NCBI GenBank assembly: GCA_020718925.1
Contig: DYRC01000059.1
Span: forward strand, 1 to 15,123
Direction of reading: 5' to 3'
Length of the DNA: 15,123 nt
Source: Desulfonema limicola
Lineage (GTDB): Bacteria; Desulfobacterota; Desulfobacteria; Desulfobacterales; DYRC01
Below are positions 13,401-15,123 of this stretch, piece by piece. A model generated the notes under the pieces. That model ran no database searches and was not told the origin of the DNA. It saw only the letters and a list, made by a program, of their open reading frames with translations. The first letter of the stretch is position 1, and each line of letters opens with the position of its first letter. The translations under genes were made by a program, and so were the position numbers.

Positions 13401-14987
13401 AATGCTGGTGAAAGGAATTTTAGCACTTTCAAACTTTTTCACGAATGCGCCGTCTGCGGTAAATTTCTGAATGCGGAAATTCAGTAAATCCGTTACATAA
13501 ATATAACCGCTGTTATCCGCAGCAATACCGAAGGGCAGTTTAAAACTTCCGTTTCCTGTGCCTTTAGCTCCCCATTGAGAAACAAACACGCCGTCTGTGG
13601 TAAATTTCTGAATCCGGTGATTAAATGTGTCCGCCACATACACATAGCCGTTTTTAACTGTGATGCCTGCCGGAACTTGAAATTCTCCGCTGTTCAGCCC
13701 CAGTTTTCCCCATGCTTTGATGAACTTTCCATCTTTGGTAAATTTCTGAATCCGATGGTTTTTGAAATCTGCCACATAGAAAAAATTTCCGTCTGTCGCA
13801 ATGCTCATAGGCATTTTGAACATTCCGGTCTGATCTCTGCTGCTGCCCCAGACGCTTAACACTTCCATGTCAGGTCTGAATTTCTGAATCCGCTGATTGA
13901 GGCTGTCTGCCACATAAATATTGCCATCTTTGTCTATGGTCATATCCATAGGAACATTGAAGGTGCCGTCTTTGGCGTCTTTCACGATTAAATCTATCCA
14001 ATCCTGCTTGTTGAAATCCTCCGCATGTAACTCTGCCTGAAAGGTCTTCAGCAGAGGAAGCAGGTCGTTGATGAACAAATCGTAAAATTCATCTATCTGG
14101 GCTAGGATATTCTGGTACTGACTCAGATCAGCCGGTCCGCCCCATATTTTTTTGAGGGTTCCGTTGGCGTCAAATATCTGAATCCGGTGATTTTTTGAAT
14201 CTGTTACATAAACAAGATCGTTTTTATCAACAAAAATACCGGTCGGATCTTCAAACTGCCCGGCACCGCTCCCCTGAGTTCCCCATCTGAGAAGAAAATT
14301 GCCATCAGGACTGAATTTCTGAATGCAGTAGTTCACCACGCCGTTTCTGTCGCTGTCTGCCACATAGACATTTCCCGCGCTGTCCATTGCAATGGCATAC
14401 GGATTGGTGAACTGCCCGTCTCCGGTTCCCTGTGTTCCCCATTTGGAAATAAACTCTCCGTTCAGCGTCAGTTTCTGAACCCGATAATTATGTTTGTCTG
14501 CAACATATATCACACTGTTTTTGTTATCAACAACAAGTCCGGTAGGCGCTCCGAACGCTCCGTCAGCACTTGACTCGCCTGTACCGCCCCATACAGACAC
14601 AAATTTTCCATCAGACGTGAATTTCTGAATCCGGTGATTGAGCGAATCTGCCACATAAACATAGTCATCCTTATCAATGGCAATCTTTATCGCCTGAAAA
14701 AATTCGCCGGGATTTTGTCCGTAACTTCCCCATTTGGTTACCAGAAAACCATCCGGAGTGAACTTTTTGACACATTGACCATCCAGATCCGATACATAGA
14801 CAAAGCCTTTGCTGTCCGTTGCTATCCCGGATGGCGCCATAAAATACCAGGGCTGCTGCAATACCGGCGTCATGCGCTCGAATTTGTAGGTTTCCACCGC
14901 CATTGCCGATGCAGACAGAAAGCCGAACAATACGATGAAAGCAAAGAAGCTTTCAACTATCCGTTTTTTAAGGGTTCTTAGTTTCAT
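10434..14987 (-). CDS. Exported NHL-repeat / tandem caspase-like / dockerin protein
   Basis: 1517 aa, ATG 14987 with AAGGAG seven bases upstream. A signal peptide spans 1-30 (cut after SASAMA). About 12 NHL repeats (50-660) are each marked by a YVAD or YVTD strand, HRIQKF and xDGxF; they fit two six-bladed propellers. A helical insert of about 58 residues splits the fifth and sixth repeats (about 283-340). Caspase-like module 1 (666-890) has YFVDHGGD (His756) and VYDACYSGSF (Cys797). A beta-sandwich follows (905-1005). Module 2 (1010-1235) has YLIGNGSDG (Asn1094) and VYDACRAASF (Cys1135), then a second sandwich (1245-1340). A fibronectin-III-like domain (about 1350-1455) and a type I dockerin (GDLSGDGLVDLSD and DVNGDGKIALEE, 1459-1517) end the protein. 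Clan CD (C13/C14-like) is clear from motifs. It is probably a cell-surface or secreted protease/adhesin; substrate unknown. Confidence 0.88.
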   Translation of the reverse strand: MKLRTLKKRIVESFFAFIVLFGFLSASAMAVETYKFERMTPVLQQPWYFMAPSGIATDSKGFVYVSDLDGQCVKKFTPDGFLVTKWGSYGQNPGEFFQAIKIAIDKDDYVYVADSLNHRIQKFTSDGKFVSVWGGTGESSADGAFGAPTGLVVDNKNSVIYVADKHNYRVQKLTLNGEFISKWGTQGTGDGQFTNPYAIAMDSAGNVYVADSDRNGVVNYCIQKFSPDGNFLLRWGTQGSGAGQFEDPTGIFVDKNDLVYVTDSKNHRIQIFDANGTLKKIWGGPADLSQYQNILAQIDEFYDLFINDLLPLLKTFQAELHAEDFNKQDWIDLIVKDAKDGTFNVPMDMTIDKDGNIYVADSLNQRIQKFRPDMEVLSVWGSSRDQTGMFKMPMSIATDGNFFYVADFKNHRIQKFTKDGKFIKAWGKLGLNSGEFQVPAGITVKNGYVYVADTFNHRIQKFTTDGVFVSQWGAKGTGNGSFKLPFGIAADNSGYIYVTDLLNFRIQKFTADGAFVKKFESAKIPFTSIPINPIPYTGFIGISIDNSGNIYTANLLRNGFQKFAPNGTLIKEWGSKGEADGQFRLPFGIATANGFIYVTDTGNCRIQQFDVNGNFLQKMGKVGSDVGQFMIPGGVSLDSDGRIYVADAGNNRIQIFKKGLDTEKKMKAIIIAGGGPYDGNSIWNETQMNANFAYRALTYQGFGKDSIYYLSSNTALDLDNDGVPEVKADATGANLKTAITEWAAGADSLVIYFVDHGGDASLRLSASEILSASDLNSWLNTAQESIPGTVTFVYDACYSGSFLPVLTHPNRIIISSAAADQEAWFMTKGSVSFSNYFWTHIFNGSGVKAAYSLSRNAMGYSTTRQTALLDDNGDGLSDNNDGVLAQTTYIGNGTAIYTDTPVIGQVSSEQTLSSEQNTAELSACGITSVNAVSHVWAVIRPPDYRQGGGNPITDLPSLDLQSGTDGCYKASYVGFATPGTYQVLIYARDDKGNTSVPKQTAVIVRNPLRHKAIIVAGASEHDKWWAAVEKGVKLAYEALIFQKYADNDIYLMSPVSIPEVGKIPIMPTLDNLQYAITSWGETDTQDLVVYLIGNGSDGAFNINLSETLLPTVLNGWLNDLQNRIPGKVVVVYDACRAASFLPSLIPPSGKERIVIAGSGRDESVYFLTQGGVSFSQYFWNRIWGGATVADAFRTGRDAFRLMSCKPQTPYMDDSGNGIGNEKGIDGTLASATVLGAGIMPGDFSPTITTAEVLVIGKTSSLIRAAGAGSIDKVWAEVDICASAIMPDIPITELTEKKDLVYNSVSKLYEGLYNNFSEKCRIVVYAADPKGNTSPPISVETIKAADPPIINPPVIAPSLTDTVTLNPVAWVGSRTASISGTAVGDGITERGFYWWIEPGPATGWGFVSGLVSEGSSGAGDFSLSLKDLKPVSTYYIRAYLKFGEQLVYSDKISFTTTLPGIMGDLSGDGLVDLSDAILGLRMLAGIPVSVQPDADVNGDGKIALEELVFILQKAAELR

Positions 14988-15078
14988 CTTTTATCTCCTT
15001 TGTGTTAATCGTTTTTTTATCCGTCAAAAATCCAGATTTCATTTCCGCTTGATTTTTTTGATAAAATCTACTGGTGTT

Positions 15079-15107
15079 ATTTTAACATTCAATAATTTCC
15101 ATTGCAA
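15079..15107 (-). promoter_or_regulatory. Candidate promoter of the NHL/caspase gene
   Basis: On the minus strand, -35 TTGCAA (15102-15107, four of six), a 17-nt spacer and -10 TAAAAT (15079-15084, five of six). The leader would be about 85 nt to the ATG at 14987 and contains A/T runs but no clear riboswitch-like structure. The remaining bases to the window end hold no gene that I can support. Confidence 0.5.
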
Positions 15108-15123
15108 GCAGAAACAGCACCCC

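Noticed and set aside
10906..14981. Several plus-strand open frames antisense to the NHL/caspase gene
   Set aside because: They are rich in Cys/His/Ile from reading repeat-coding DNA backwards and have no credible ribosome-binding sites or domains.

Overview
The window looks like chromosomal DNA of a Gram-negative, probably anaerobic bacterium. Desulfobacterota (Desulfobacteraceae-like sulfate reducers) is my best guess. The reasons are moderate GC, an ECF-type nickel transporter with a NikK-like periplasmic protein, a Uma2 (DUF820) gene among toxin-antitoxin modules, and a very large exported NHL-repeat/caspase-like/dockerin protein. This placement is inference from gene content; no rRNA or other marker gene is present.

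Left part (1-2566). A two-gene nickel/cobalt uptake unit lies on the minus strand: a periplasmic NikK-like DUF4198 protein (1327-2103), then a NikM/CbiM permease fused to a NikL-like periplasmic domain (130-1269). The usual NikQ/NikO energising subunits are not in the window. A 49-codon secreted peptide gene (2417-2566, plus strand) is divergent. The shared 313-nt intergenic region holds good promoter candidates for both directions. Between them lie two inverted repeats, one with NikR-like architecture. Two arrays of six heptanucleotides sit at the ends of nikK and of the small peptide gene.

Middle part (2634-5911, minus strand). A translationally coupled pair encodes a polytopic CydA-like membrane protein and a cysteine-rich Rossmann-type protein. 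Upstream of it is a plastic toxin-antitoxin/Uma2 patch: a decayed RelE/ParE-type module (frameshifted antitoxin, truncated toxin), an intact Uma2 nuclease-fold gene, and an intact-looking BrnT/BrnA-like pair. Short repeats derived from Uma2 gene ends mark the junctions and suggest past duplication, deletion and cassette exchange.

Right-centre (6124-10363, plus strand). This is a tight MoxR ATPase - DUF58 - transglutaminase operon with ATGA overlaps at both junctions. It ends at a strong bidirectional inverted repeat (10372-10425).

Right part (10434-14987, minus strand). A 1517-residue exported protein has a signal peptide, about 12 NHL repeats, two tandem caspase-like (clan CD) modules, a fibronectin-III-like domain and a C-terminal type I dockerin. 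The first caspase-like module keeps the His/Cys dyad. In the second, the His is replaced by Asn at the exactly equivalent position while Cys is kept, so the protein pairs a likely active protease with a likely pseudoprotease. A good promoter candidate precedes it at the right edge.
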